Assembly (NCBI GenBank): GCA_034428395.1
Contig: DAOUHX010000337.1
Coordinates: 34,009-98,008 of the forward strand
Length of the DNA: 64,000 bases
Direction of reading: 5' to 3'
Source of the DNA: Bin5 sp034428395
GTDB lineage: Bacteria > Chloroflexota > Anaerolineae > Caldilineales > Caldilineaceae
Shown here: positions 16,915 through 25,088 of the stretch, one piece after another
Position numbering within the stretch: the first letter of the stretch is position 1
Layout: each line of letters begins with the position of its first letter
The notes under the pieces: model-generated
What the model saw: the letters and a program-made list of their open reading frames with translations, nothing else
Told to the model about the DNA's origin: nothing
The model's database searches: none
Translations under genes and position numbers: made by a program

Positions 16915-18510
16915 ATGAGCGAAAAAATTGTGAATACATTTCAATTGAGGCGTCTGATCGACGAGGCCGTGGCCGCGCTGGCGGACTGTACTTCGGAGGC
17001 GGAACTGGTGCAGTCAGTGGAGGCGATTGTCCAGGAGCACCCGCCGCCTTTGGTCTTGCGGGCGTTGCGGAAGCACCTTAACTCCGACAGCAGCCAGATG
17101 CGGGGGGGACTAGGCCGTCTTGCCGCGCGGCTGCCGCATGTCGATTCGGTTGCCCTACTGCGCAAAGAGGCGGGACGGCGTGAAAACCCTACTCAGACCC
17201 GACTGACAGCGGCGATGATACTGGAGAGGTTTCTGGACGTAGAGGTCCCGCCGGGACTTATGGGGGATCTAAGCGATCCACACCTGGTTGTAAAGCAGAG
17301 TTTGCAGGAGGCGCTGGAGGCTGGGCGCCTCAACCGGCAAATCTTGCTGGAATATGTGCTTCAGATGCGACAGGAGAGCGAGGAAGTGGCTTTCCTGGTC
17401 CTCGAGCTGCTGGGTCAATTGGCGGAAGCGGACCAGCCGGAGTTGCTGCGCTTGATCGCATACGACGACCGGGTCGCGGTGGCCGAGGCGGCGATGGCCC
17501 GACTGGGGGCGCTGCGCGGGCCCGCGGTTGCGGGGCAGTGCGCGGCGGCGCTCCAGACTCTGAAATACAGTTTGAAGCCGGCATTGGCGGAGGTGGCAGC
17601 GCGACAGCTGCGTAAAATGAGCCTTGCCGGTGTGGGATGGGAGCCGCTCGCTGCTGACGGCTGGTCGGCGCTGATCTCCCCTTGCAGCTTTCAAGGAACT
17701 CAGCATCTATGGCTTGTGCGCCATAAGGGGGAGGCCGGGGGTACTATCCTGGCAATGCGGATCAATCGAGTGGTGGGAATCGTGGACGCGTTTGGCAACG
17801 AGGTGGTGGATGAAACGCAGTTGCCGCCCAGAAGGCCGGTGGGCGATATGCTGTCGATCTCGCTGACGCGGGAGGAGCACAAGGTCTTTTTGAGCATTCC
17901 ATACGCCTACGCGCGCCATTCTCTGGAGAGTTGCCTGGAGAGCCACTGGCAGGCAGGCGGGCGGGGCCTCGCAGCGGAGTTCGCGCTCTACTGCCCGTTC
18001 ATCTTTGCGCACAGTGCGGGGGCAATGGCAGACGACATGTCCGAACTGCTGGAGTCGGGCCCGGCGTTGTGGGAGCAGGGGGAAGGAGAACTTTCGCAGG
18101 TGACGGGAACTCTTCTGGGACACCCGGCGATGGCGGGCTGGGCTCTGCCGGTTGGAAACGGGGACAGGGCGGCTGCCACCTGGGCCCGGAAGCGGGTGGG
18201 CGATGGTACGGCGCTGCCCGGCAGCCAGGTTTTGGCGAAGCTGGGACCGGAGGCGCTGGAAAGGTTGGCGCGCTCGATTGCGGGGGAGGGCGTTCGGCAG
18301 GATCTGACTGAGCAGCTGCGGCGGGCCCTCCTGGCGCAGGCCGCGTGGCTGCACTTTGCCGGGCACCGGAGTTATGCGCGCCGCGCAGTATACGCGGCGG
18401 AGAGTTTGCGCCACGAGCCGCTGCACAGTCATCCGCTGCTGCTGCAGATGATAGCGCTGGGACTCCGTAACTCTGGGGAGAGTGCTGGCGAGATGGGAGA
18501 GACGAAGTGA
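16915..18510 (+). CDS. HEAT-like repeat protein of unknown function
   Basis: 531 residues, not recognised as a named family. Residues 1 to about 250 are repeated helical pairs of HEAT/ARM type (VALLRKEAGRRENPTQTRLT, DQPELLRLIAYDDRVAVAEA), a scaffold for protein binding. The middle (about 250-330) is beta-rich with WLVRHKGEAGGTILAMRINR and a charged GNEVVDETQLPP loop, followed by a mixed part and a C-terminal helical segment. No signal peptide or membrane helix. The ATG at 16915 is preceded by TATACT at the leaderless distance and has no ribosome site. It is divergent from dnaX, with 145 bases between the two starts. Confidence 0.75.
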   Translation: MSEKIVNTFQLRRLIDEAVAALADCTSEAELVQSVEAIVQEHPPPLVLRALRKHLNSDSSQMRGGLGRLAARLPHVDSVALLRKEAGRRENPTQTRLTAAMILERFLDVEVPPGLMGDLSDPHLVVKQSLQEALEAGRLNRQILLEYVLQMRQESEEVAFLVLELLGQLAEADQPELLRLIAYDDRVAVAEAAMARLGALRGPAVAGQCAAALQTLKYSLKPALAEVAARQLRKMSLAGVGWEPLAADGWSALISPCSFQGTQHLWLVRHKGEAGGTILAMRINRVVGIVDAFGNEVVDETQLPPRRPVGDMLSISLTREEHKVFLSIPYAYARHSLESCLESHWQAGGRGLAAEFALYCPFIFAHSAGAMADDMSELLESGPALWEQGEGELSQVTGTLLGHPAMAGWALPVGNGDRAAATWARKRVGDGTALPGSQVLAKLGPEALERLARSIAGEGVRQDLTEQLRRALLAQAAWLHFAGHRSYARRAVYAAESLRHEPLHSHPLLLQMIALGLRNSGESAGEMGETK

Positions 18511-18724
18511 GGGAGTGGGCCTCCGTTGCGTGTGCGGTCGTCTGACTTTCGCCAGGCGCGTCGCTGTATCTGGCCGGGCCCTCCCGATCTGCGGCACAGC
18601 GTGGTGTCGAAAGCGGGATCGGAGAGCTGGAGAGAGTTCAGTCGTTTAATTGGGTATGGCGAGCAGGGCGGCGCGGCTGTAGAAAGGCTTCATGCGACGA
18701 GGATAGGAAGAAAGGAGATTGCAG

Positions 18725-20317
18725 GTGAGTGTCGTTGAAAAGGCATACCTGAGCAAGGTGCGCGAGTTTCTTGGCGAGTGCGCGTTTCGCGGTCAAGCGG
18801 ACAGCAGCTGGGGCCTTCATTCTTCTGCCGCGCGTCGCCTGATCAGTTACTTCAATGGTGATGAGAATGTCACCAAAGCACGGCAATATCCCCGCATTTA
18901 TGCGGCCTATCACCGGGCGGTGCTGCTTGAGCCCGCCCGCGAGCAGGGGTTGGGAAACGACGCAGGCCAGCCGATGTCGGACCTGCAACTGCTCACAAAG
19001 CTGCAACAAAATGGTGCTGCGACCGGCCTGATTGATTTTAGCTGGGACCCTTTGGTGGCTCTGTGGTTTGCCTGTGGCGGAAACAATGGAGACGGAAGGG
19101 TATTTGTCTTGGACCTGGGTGACCGGCGCAATTTTCGGCGAATGCCCTTTGATGAAGTAGCGAACAGCGTCGAGGATGTATTTGTGCAGTCGGACAGCGA
19201 CCGGAAACAGTTCTTTTTTGAAGCGACGGCGCAGGGAGATGGGGCAGCGCGTGTCTTGCGGCAGCGCGGCGTCTTTGTGATTGGACGTCCCACGATTCCA
19301 GATGAAGCCGTAAAGACGATCGAGATCAGTGAATCGGACAAGGAAAAGATCCGAGAGGAGCTTGAGGCAGAATTCGGTATCAGCGAACGAACACTGTTTT
19401 CCGATGTGCAGGGATTCTCTTCTGCAAACAACGTTCAGGCACCCTTGCGGGAGATTGAGGACGAAAAGTTTCGTTGGTTTCGGGGCAATCAGTTTTGGGG
19501 AAATGGCGACTACTACGATGCCATCACTCTTTACGACAGGTGCATAGAACTCGACGGCGACTGGAGCGAAGCCTATTATCAACGGGGGAACGCCAAGGCA
19601 GAAGTCGGTGAATTCAGGGAGGCGAGAGAGGACTACGATATGTCCCTCCAATTCAAAGAGAGGTTGTTTGAGGTCTGGAAAGAGAAGGAGTATGGATCCG
19701 ATTTGCCGGCGCTTCTTTGGCCGATTTTCTACAATCGCGGGAATGTCAGGGCGGCGGCGGAAGACTACATAGGAGCCAGAGAAGATTACGATGAAGCAAT
19801 CCGCCTGATGCAGAGAACCAATCGCAGAGTGTCGGCACTCTATTACAACAGGGGTAATGCCCATGTACATTTGGGCAGTTTTGACGATGCCGATCGGGAC
19901 TTTCGAGAGGCGATTGACCTTGGCAACGATTACGCTCTCTACAACAGGGGAAACCTGCATGCGGCGTCCGGCGACTTTGAAGAAGCGATTCAATGCTATG
20001 ACGAGCTGATTTGGAAGGGCAATGATAGAATCGACCCTTCGTACAATCGAACGCTTGCGGAGGAGATTCTGAAGAGAATCGACGAGTCTGATATCAGGGT
20101 CCACACGCCACGATACGAGGGGCCTGAACAGTCTAAGACAATAGAGATCGAAATGGAGGCCAGCGGCGTAGACGGGTACAAGGAGTATTTCAATTTCGGC
20201 GGCGACGCGGGCAACGCCGGCAACGCCGGCAACCTGGCCGAGAGCGGTCTGCCGGGTGGGAAGGGGTACATGGGGGAAGATGGATTCGTTGTGATCTTAC
20301 ACGGCCAGGGCCGTTGA
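18725..20317 (+). CDS. FRG-domain protein with C-terminal TPR repeats
   Basis: 530 residues. The N-terminal FRG domain shows FRGQADSSW (21-29) and QQNGAATGLIDFSWDPLVAL (95-114), the two diagnostic stretches, although the usual GLPTRLLDW core is altered to AATGLIDF. Residues about 240-450 are TPR units separated by charged insertions (YYQRGNAKAEVGEFREARED, YYNRGNAHVHLGSFDDADRD, YNRGNLHAASGDFEEAIQC). The last 45 residues are Gly/Asn-rich (GNAGNAGN). Start GTG 18725 has AAAGGAG seven bases before it. FRG domains recur in bacterial accessory and defence-type proteins; the molecular activity is not established to my knowledge. First gene of a TPR cluster. Confidence 0.82.
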   Translation: MSVVEKAYLSKVREFLGECAFRGQADSSWGLHSSAARRLISYFNGDENVTKARQYPRIYAAYHRAVLLEPAREQGLGNDAGQPMSDLQLLTKLQQNGAATGLIDFSWDPLVALWFACGGNNGDGRVFVLDLGDRRNFRRMPFDEVANSVEDVFVQSDSDRKQFFFEATAQGDGAARVLRQRGVFVIGRPTIPDEAVKTIEISESDKEKIREELEAEFGISERTLFSDVQGFSSANNVQAPLREIEDEKFRWFRGNQFWGNGDYYDAITLYDRCIELDGDWSEAYYQRGNAKAEVGEFREAREDYDMSLQFKERLFEVWKEKEYGSDLPALLWPIFYNRGNVRAAAEDYIGAREDYDEAIRLMQRTNRRVSALYYNRGNAHVHLGSFDDADRDFREAIDLGNDYALYNRGNLHAASGDFEEAIQCYDELIWKGNDRIDPSYNRTLAEEILKRIDESDIRVHTPRYEGPEQSKTIEIEMEASGVDGYKEYFNFGGDAGNAGNAGNLAESGLPGGKGYMGEDGFVVILHGQGR

Positions 20318-20363
20318 AGGGGAGCTCCAAGTCTCGTTGGCACGGGCGACGTTCGAGAGGAAG

Positions 20364-21050
20364 ATGGAATTGAGAATGCGAAATACAACGAAGTGGCGGG
20401 GCATTGTATTGACCGCGGCGCTTTTTTGCTTGGCTGTTGTGGTCGGATTTGCGGGGGCGTCATCGAGTTTGGCACAGGCCCCAGGCGCCGAGGAGGTCCT
20501 GGCGAACGAAGAGGCGACTGAAGTCGAGATTGAGCGGCGATTCAACGAGTTGCGGCGCGAAGTCCTTGACGACCGGGCCGATGCCTTGGACTGGTGGCTT
20601 TCCGGCGTTGCGCTTCTGCTCACGATACTGGCCATCGGCGTCGCGGCGGGCGGATACCTGGGCGTCCGAATGCTGCAGGATATCTTGGCTGAGGCGCGCG
20701 GTAGTGTTGAGACGGCGCGCGGTTACGCTGAGGAAGCGCGCAGGACGGTTGACGAGATGAGACAGTATGGGGAGGATGCGGGGGAAGTATTGCGGGGCAT
20801 GGGGAGCGCGAGTTCGGGCGCGGCGCAGGCGATGACCGGCGAGGACACGACGCGCGATCTCGGTCGAGTGGGTGCATCTGCTATTGCCGAGGCGCGCCAG
20901 TTGGGGGAGGACGGGAGGATTGAAGAAGCGATCGAGAGGTGGAGACAGATCGCCAATGTTGCGGCAGGAAGCAACGATGAGCTGGCGGCGCTGGCGCACA
21001 AGTCGGTCGGCGATCTTTCGGAGCAGAAAAGCCGGAGCGTCCAAACATGA
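20364..21050 (+). CDS. Signal-peptide, single-pass membrane protein with coiled coil
   Basis: 228 residues. Basic N-terminus and hydrophobic segment 12-31 ending ASSSLAQA, a probable cleavable signal peptide. An acidic extracytoplasmic helix follows (EEATEVEIERRFNELRREV), then a strong membrane helix (77-101, WWLSGVALLLTILAIGVAAG) and a heptad-rich coiled coil (104-145). The tail (GRIEEAIERWRQIANVA) resembles the first half of a TPR. The last four bases overlap the next gene (ATGA). It may anchor the TPR protein encoded next to it. ATG 20376 is an alternative start. No family name recognised. Confidence 0.75.
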   Translation: MELRMRNTTKWRGIVLTAALFCLAVVVGFAGASSSLAQAPGAEEVLANEEATEVEIERRFNELRREVLDDRADALDWWLSGVALLLTILAIGVAAGGYLGVRMLQDILAEARGSVETARGYAEEARRTVDEMRQYGEDAGEVLRGMGSASSGAAQAMTGEDTTRDLGRVGASAIAEARQLGEDGRIEEAIERWRQIANVAAGSNDELAALAHKSVGDLSEQKSRSVQT

Positions 21051-21991
21051 CAGGCCAGCAGTCGCGCGCATATTTTTTGCCGAGAGACGGTTTGCAGCGC
21101 GAGGGCCTGGCCGATGCGCGCGCGGCGCTTGCGGCGTACGAGCAGGCGATCCGTTTGCGGCCGGACTATGCGGAGGCATACAGCAACCGCGGGAACGTGA
21201 GGTGCAACCTTGGGCAGTACGAGGCCGCGATCGCCGATTACGACGAGGCGACCCGACTGAGGCCGGATTACGCAGAGGCCTACAGCAATCGCGGCAACGC
21301 GAAGGCGGCGCTTGGCCGAAGCCAGGAGGCGATCAGGGACTTTGGCCTTGCGATTCAGGTGCGGCCTGGCTATGGGTTAGCGTTTTTCAACCGCGGACTG
21401 GTCAGGTGGGAAGTTGGGGCGTATGGGGAGGCTGAGGACGATTTCAGCGAGGCAGTTCGCCTGATGCCGGAGTTTGCGCACGCGTACTACCAACGGGGGA
21501 ATGCGAGGGCCGCGCTCGAACTGTATCAGGAGGCTGTCAGCGACTTCAGCGGGGCGGTCCGGTTGGATCCGGACTATGCGGAGGCGTACAACAACCGGGG
21601 TTCGGCGCTGGTTCATCTGGGCCACTACGAGGCCGCGATAGCCGATTACGATCAGATGATCCGCTTGCGGCCGGACTTTGCGGAGGCATATAACAACCGG
21701 GGGATTGCGCAGGCGAAACTGGGGCGACATGGGGCGGCCATTGCCGACTATGACCAGGCGATCCGATTGCATCCGGAGCGCGCGGAGCCATATTTCAACC
21801 GGGGCGCGGCGAAGGATAGGCAGGGCAATCCCGAGGAGGCGATCGCGGACTACGATCAGGCGATTATGCTGATGCCGGACGATGTTGAGGCGTACAGGAA
21901 CCGTGCTGTGGCGAAGGCGGCGCTGGGGCGCACGGCGGAGGCGCGGGCCGATTTTTCGGCGGCGTTGGAGGCGGTTGCCAGGGGAGGCTAA
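21047..21991 (+). CDS. Tandem-TPR protein (eight near-identical repeats)
   Basis: 314 residues, almost wholly made of eight consecutive 34-residue TPR units plus a partial ninth, each close to YDQAIRLRPDYAEAYNNRG. Neighbouring units share long DNA stretches (102-base period), a sign of recent tandem duplication. The first 25 residues (MTGQQSRAYFLPRDG) are not repeat-like and may be read-in from sequence that earlier joined the preceding gene. It is coupled to that gene by ATGA and followed after three bases by the next TPR gene. Cytoplasmic by sequence; likely a protein-interaction solenoid working with the FRG and membrane proteins. Confidence 0.85.
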   Translation: MTGQQSRAYFLPRDGLQREGLADARAALAAYEQAIRLRPDYAEAYSNRGNVRCNLGQYEAAIADYDEATRLRPDYAEAYSNRGNAKAALGRSQEAIRDFGLAIQVRPGYGLAFFNRGLVRWEVGAYGEAEDDFSEAVRLMPEFAHAYYQRGNARAALELYQEAVSDFSGAVRLDPDYAEAYNNRGSALVHLGHYEAAIADYDQMIRLRPDFAEAYNNRGIAQAKLGRHGAAIADYDQAIRLHPERAEPYFNRGAAKDRQGNPEEAIADYDQAIMLMPDDVEAYRNRAVAKAALGRTAEARADFSAALEAVARGG

Positions 21992-21994
21992 CAG

Positions 21995-23137
21995 GTGCAG
22001 AGCTTCATAGGGGCGGTCCGGCGAGCACTGGCTTCATTGGCGGGCGTCGGTCGGAGTGCGGAGGGGCAGGCCGCTGGGGGAGAAGAGAGCAAGGGTTCTG
22101 ATAACCGGTCTGGGAATGCTGCCACTGAGAGCATCGAACTGAGCGAGACTGATAAGATTGAGAATCCGCACAAGTCGTCAGGACTGAGGAAGTACCGGCT
22201 CGGAGAGTTTGAGGAGGCGGTCGTTGAATTCGACAAGGCATTAGAGTCAGAACCTGAAAATGCCGGTGTGTATGTGATGCGGGGGGTCTCTAAGGACAAC
22301 CTCGGCCTGTTTGAGGAAGCGATGGCGGACTTCAGTCGCGCGCTGAACATCGAACCTGACAACGGAGAAATCTATGTCAATCGGGGAGTAACGAGACACA
22401 GGTTTGGAGAGACAGAATCCGCGCTGGCCGATCTTGACCAGGCGGTGCACCTGCAGCCGGATTTTGCGCCGGCCTTCTTCAACAGGGGCGTTGTAAAGGC
22501 AAGTATCGGCCAGGAAAAAGGGGCTCTGGCCGACTTCGACCAAGCCGTGCGGTTGAAGCCGGACTATGGGGAGGCCTTTTTCAATCGAGGCAAGATTCGG
22601 GGTGGGCAAGGCGATGTAAAGGGTGCGATTGGCGACTTTGATCGGGCCCTTGCACAGCGTCCTGAAGATGCCGATATTCTTGTCGAGCGGGGCCTGACCA
22701 GAGCAGGAGACGGCCAACTCGAAGCGGCGATCTCGGATTTCGACAGCGTGCTCGAGCTTCAGCCGACTCGCGCTGACGCGTATTACATGCAGGGGATATT
22801 CAAGAGAGACCTTAGCCGCCACGGTGAGGCTACCGCCGACTTCGACGAGGCAGTGCGGCTGCAGCCGGACAATGCCGAAATATACCTGGAACGCGGCAGG
22901 ACGAGACTGGAGCTGGACCGGTGGGAGGATTCGATCGAAGATTTCGGCGAGGCCATCCGACTGCAAAAGGAGAACATCGGCGCCTATTACATGAGGAGCC
23001 TGGCCAGGACAAGGCTGGGGTTGCTGGACGAGGCGATCTTGGACCTGGAAGAAGCGCAGCGTCTTGCACGGGCGATGGGCAGCGATGACCTGGCGGGCCG
23101 CTACGAGAGGATCCTGGAGGAACTGAGGGAGGCATGA
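21995..23137 (+). CDS. Tandem-TPR protein with acidic/polar N-terminal region
   Basis: 380 residues. The first 60 residues are polar and low in complexity (EGQAAGGEESKGSDNRSG), after which about nine TPR units run to the end (GEFEEAVVEFDKALESEPEN, QEKGALADFDQAVRLKPDYG, and so on). Units are more diverged than in the preceding protein and more charged. Start GTG 21995 is three bases after the upstream stop, with AGGGGAGG seven bases before it. Third clean TPR-bearing gene of the cluster. No signal peptide. Confidence 0.83.
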   Translation: MQSFIGAVRRALASLAGVGRSAEGQAAGGEESKGSDNRSGNAATESIELSETDKIENPHKSSGLRKYRLGEFEEAVVEFDKALESEPENAGVYVMRGVSKDNLGLFEEAMADFSRALNIEPDNGEIYVNRGVTRHRFGETESALADLDQAVHLQPDFAPAFFNRGVVKASIGQEKGALADFDQAVRLKPDYGEAFFNRGKIRGGQGDVKGAIGDFDRALAQRPEDADILVERGLTRAGDGQLEAAISDFDSVLELQPTRADAYYMQGIFKRDLSRHGEATADFDEAVRLQPDNAEIYLERGRTRLELDRWEDSIEDFGEAIRLQKENIGAYYMRSLARTRLGLLDEAILDLEEAQRLARAMGSDDLAGRYERILEELREA

Positions 23138-23322
23138 GCAAGCCGAGAAGATTGGGAGGGTAATTCTTTCTTGAGGGGCGGTTCAACTGTGAAAGTGAAA
23201 TGTGTACGGCGTAAGCGGCTTGGGAAGGTGGGGAGGAGCCCAGTGCGCCTCTGAAAGACTGCCGAAGGGTCACATCCTGATGTTTGCCGGACAGTTGCTG
23301 AGCGAGAAATGGAGCAAGTGCT

Positions 23323-24280
23323 ATGATCTTCAGACGAAATCCGCCAAAAATGGCTTATCGCTATCCTTCTTTTTGCGATCGTTCCTGTTGCAAGAACAAT
23401 GGCAAGGGAATACTTCAGGTCGGCCGGCCCGGAGGCCCGAGTTGAACAGGCCTTCGATTTGTCCTCCGAGGGCCGCGACGAGGAAGCAATTGCCCTGCTG
23501 TACGAGGCGATAGAATCCCATCCGGAGAATGCCATTGCCTACCACAATCGAGCCCTTTCGAAGGTGCAGCTCGGGCATTACGAGTAGGCGATTGCAGACT
23601 ACGACGACGCGGTCCGACTTGAGCCTGACGATGTAGGTTTTCTTTACGATAGAGGCAATGCAAAGCTAGGTCTTGGCCAATATGAGGTGGTAATCGTCGA
23701 CTTCAGTCGGGTGATCGAATTGGAATCGGACCATGAAGACGCCTCCTTGGGGCGGGAAATCTCCAGGACCTGACTGGGCCAATCTGAAGCGGCAACTGTG
23801 GACATTGGTGAGGCAATCCGGCTTCGTCCTGAAGGTGCCGAGAACTTCAGGCTCCGAGGAACGGTCAGAATAGAGATCTACCAATACGAAGAGGCGATTG
23901 ACGACTTTGACGAGGTGAGCCGGCTTCGGCCGAGGACGCAGAGGCGATTCTCAGTCGAGGTATTGCGAAAGTGCAGAATGACCGCATGGAGAGTGGAGTC
24001 GCTGATTTGGACGAGGCGATACGTCTGCGTCCCGACGATGCAAAGGCGTACATTTTAGGCGGCTATGCCAAAGCCAGTATGGGTCGATTTGGCGGCGCGT
24101 TCGACGACCTGCGGACGGGGCTGGACCCGGCGCCGAAATCCGGTGACGAGGTGCTAGTCGCCGACGTAGAAAAGATTTTGGAGGGGCTGAAGGAGCAAAA
24201 GAGGACGCGCCTGGTTGGAGAGACGGGTCAGGCTCCTTGCGCGGTACGGCGCCGGCCAGCCGCGGATGTAGTGGGGCCTG
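23323..24280 (+). pseudogene. Decayed membrane-anchored TPR gene
   Basis: Reading across disruptions gives a coherent protein: MIFRRNPPK, then (after a frame change in the A5 run at 23346-23350) WLIAILLFAIVPVART as a membrane anchor, a short linker and about six TPR units. Lesions: the A-run frameshift, TAG at 23585-23587, TGA at 23771-23773, and a second frameshift near 23930 (sequence resumes as EDAEAILSRGIAKVQNDRME in another frame). ATG 23323 still has GGAG upstream. The right end is uncertain, and the last readable frame runs into the 3' end of the DUF59 gene on the other strand. A pseudogene is the simplest view; sequencing errors could not explain all four. Confidence 0.8.
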
Positions 24281-24289
24281 CAAGGCCGC

Positions 24290-24613
24290 TCAGAAGATGC
24301 CCAGTTCGTCCTTGGCGTCCTCTGACATCATGTCGGGACTCCAGAAAGGAGTCCAGACGAGGTGAACGTTAACCTCGTTGACGTTTGGGAAGGCGTTGTG
24401 GGCGGTTCGCTGGACGTCGCTGATGATCTGGGGGCCGACAGGGCAGCCTGGGCTTGTCAGGGTCATGGTGACGTCGATGTTGTTTTCCTCTGTTACCTCG
24501 ATGTCGTAGACAAGGCCGAGGTCGACGATATTCATCATCAGCTCGGGGTCTTTGACATGGGTCCTGATCTCGGAGCGGACTTCGTCGGGTGTCGGGACTG
24601 TATTTTCGCTCAT
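24290..24613 (-). CDS. MIP18/DUF59 family Fe-S assembly protein (SufT/PaaD-like)
   Basis: 107 residues. Core motifs of the family: DPELMMNIVDLGLVYDI, the TLTSPGCPVG loop with conserved Cys57, and a C-terminal VNEVNVHLVWTPFWSPDMMS stretch (outlined). DUF59 proteins help mature Fe-S proteins. The start is ATG 24613 with GAGGAGA upstream; the longer open frame reads through the Rieske gene in another register. Last gene of the Suf operon, twelve to thirteen bases after the Rieske gene. Confidence 0.92.
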   Translation of the reverse strand: MSENTVPTPDEVRSEIRTHVKDPELMMNIVDLGLVYDIEVTEENNIDVTMTLTSPGCPVGPQIISDVQRTAHNAFPNVNEVNVHLVWTPFWSPDMMSEDAKDELGIF

Positions 24614-24626
24614 CGTTTGATTCTCC

Positions 24627-24944
24627 TCAGAAGGGCTGTTCCACGAAGACTTGGCTGTCCTCGACGCGGACTTCATAGGCGGGGGTCGGCTCGAAGGCGG
24701 GCATGCTGAGGGCCTCGCCGGTACGGATGTCGAAGCGGGCCCCGTGGCGGGGGCATTCGACCTGGCATCCATCCAGGATTTCGCCCTCAACGAGCGGGCC
24801 GCCGTCGTGGGTGCAGAGGTCCTCGATGGCGTAGTAGCTGCCATCCAGGTTGAAGACGGCGATACGGATGCCGTCGAGCTCGACCAGGAGGCGCTCTCCG
24901 GCGGGGATATCTTCAACTGCGGCCACTCTCACATATCCGTCCAT
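24627..24944 (-). CDS. Rieske-type [2Fe-2S] ferredoxin
   Basis: 105 residues, a complete small Rieske domain. Ligands: C44 and H46 in CTHDGG, C64 and H67 in CPRHGARFD. It lacks the proline-loop and disulfide cysteines of cytochrome bc-type Rieske proteins, so it is of the dioxygenase-ferredoxin or NirD-like soluble type. Suf operons often carry such a gene (sometimes called sufX-like), possibly as an electron donor in cluster assembly; that role is inferred from position. Confidence 0.93.
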   Translation of the reverse strand: MDGYVRVAAVEDIPAGERLLVELDGIRIAVFNLDGSYYAIEDLCTHDGGPLVEGEILDGCQVECPRHGARFDIRTGEALSMPAFEPTPAYEVRVEDSQVFVEQPF

Positions 24945-25006
24945 CGTTGTTCGCCTTTGCGGGTATTTTCAGGCATTTCTCCGATAAGTCCAAGATCTTA
25001 ACTGCA

Positions 25007-25039
25007 GTTGCCGGTGGCCAGTTACCGGAGGCCAGTTAC
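25007..25039. repeat. Short tandem repeat GTT[G/A]CCGG[T/A]GGCCA
   Basis: Two direct 14-base copies (25007-25020, 25021-25034) and a partial third, bracketed by CTGCAG on both sides. It lies in the 144-base gap between sufU and the Rieske gene. Related GGCCGGTGGCC units occur at 42223-42249. Confidence 0.65.
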
Positions 25040-25088
25040 TGCAGAAGAAAGGGAAGCGGGTCGGGCGGCCGGGCTGGGAGACTCCTCC

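Noticed and set aside
18638..20104. Long open frame (about 488 codons) on the minus strand opposite the FRG-TPR gene
   Set aside because: It mirrors a real coding gene with an FRG motif, TPRs and a good GTG start; the antisense product has no recognisable feature, and GC-rich codon use often leaves such frames open.
23202..23513. Frame at the head of the decayed TPR gene
   Set aside because: Out of register with the readable MIFRRNPPK/anchor/TPR chain; composition is not protein-like.
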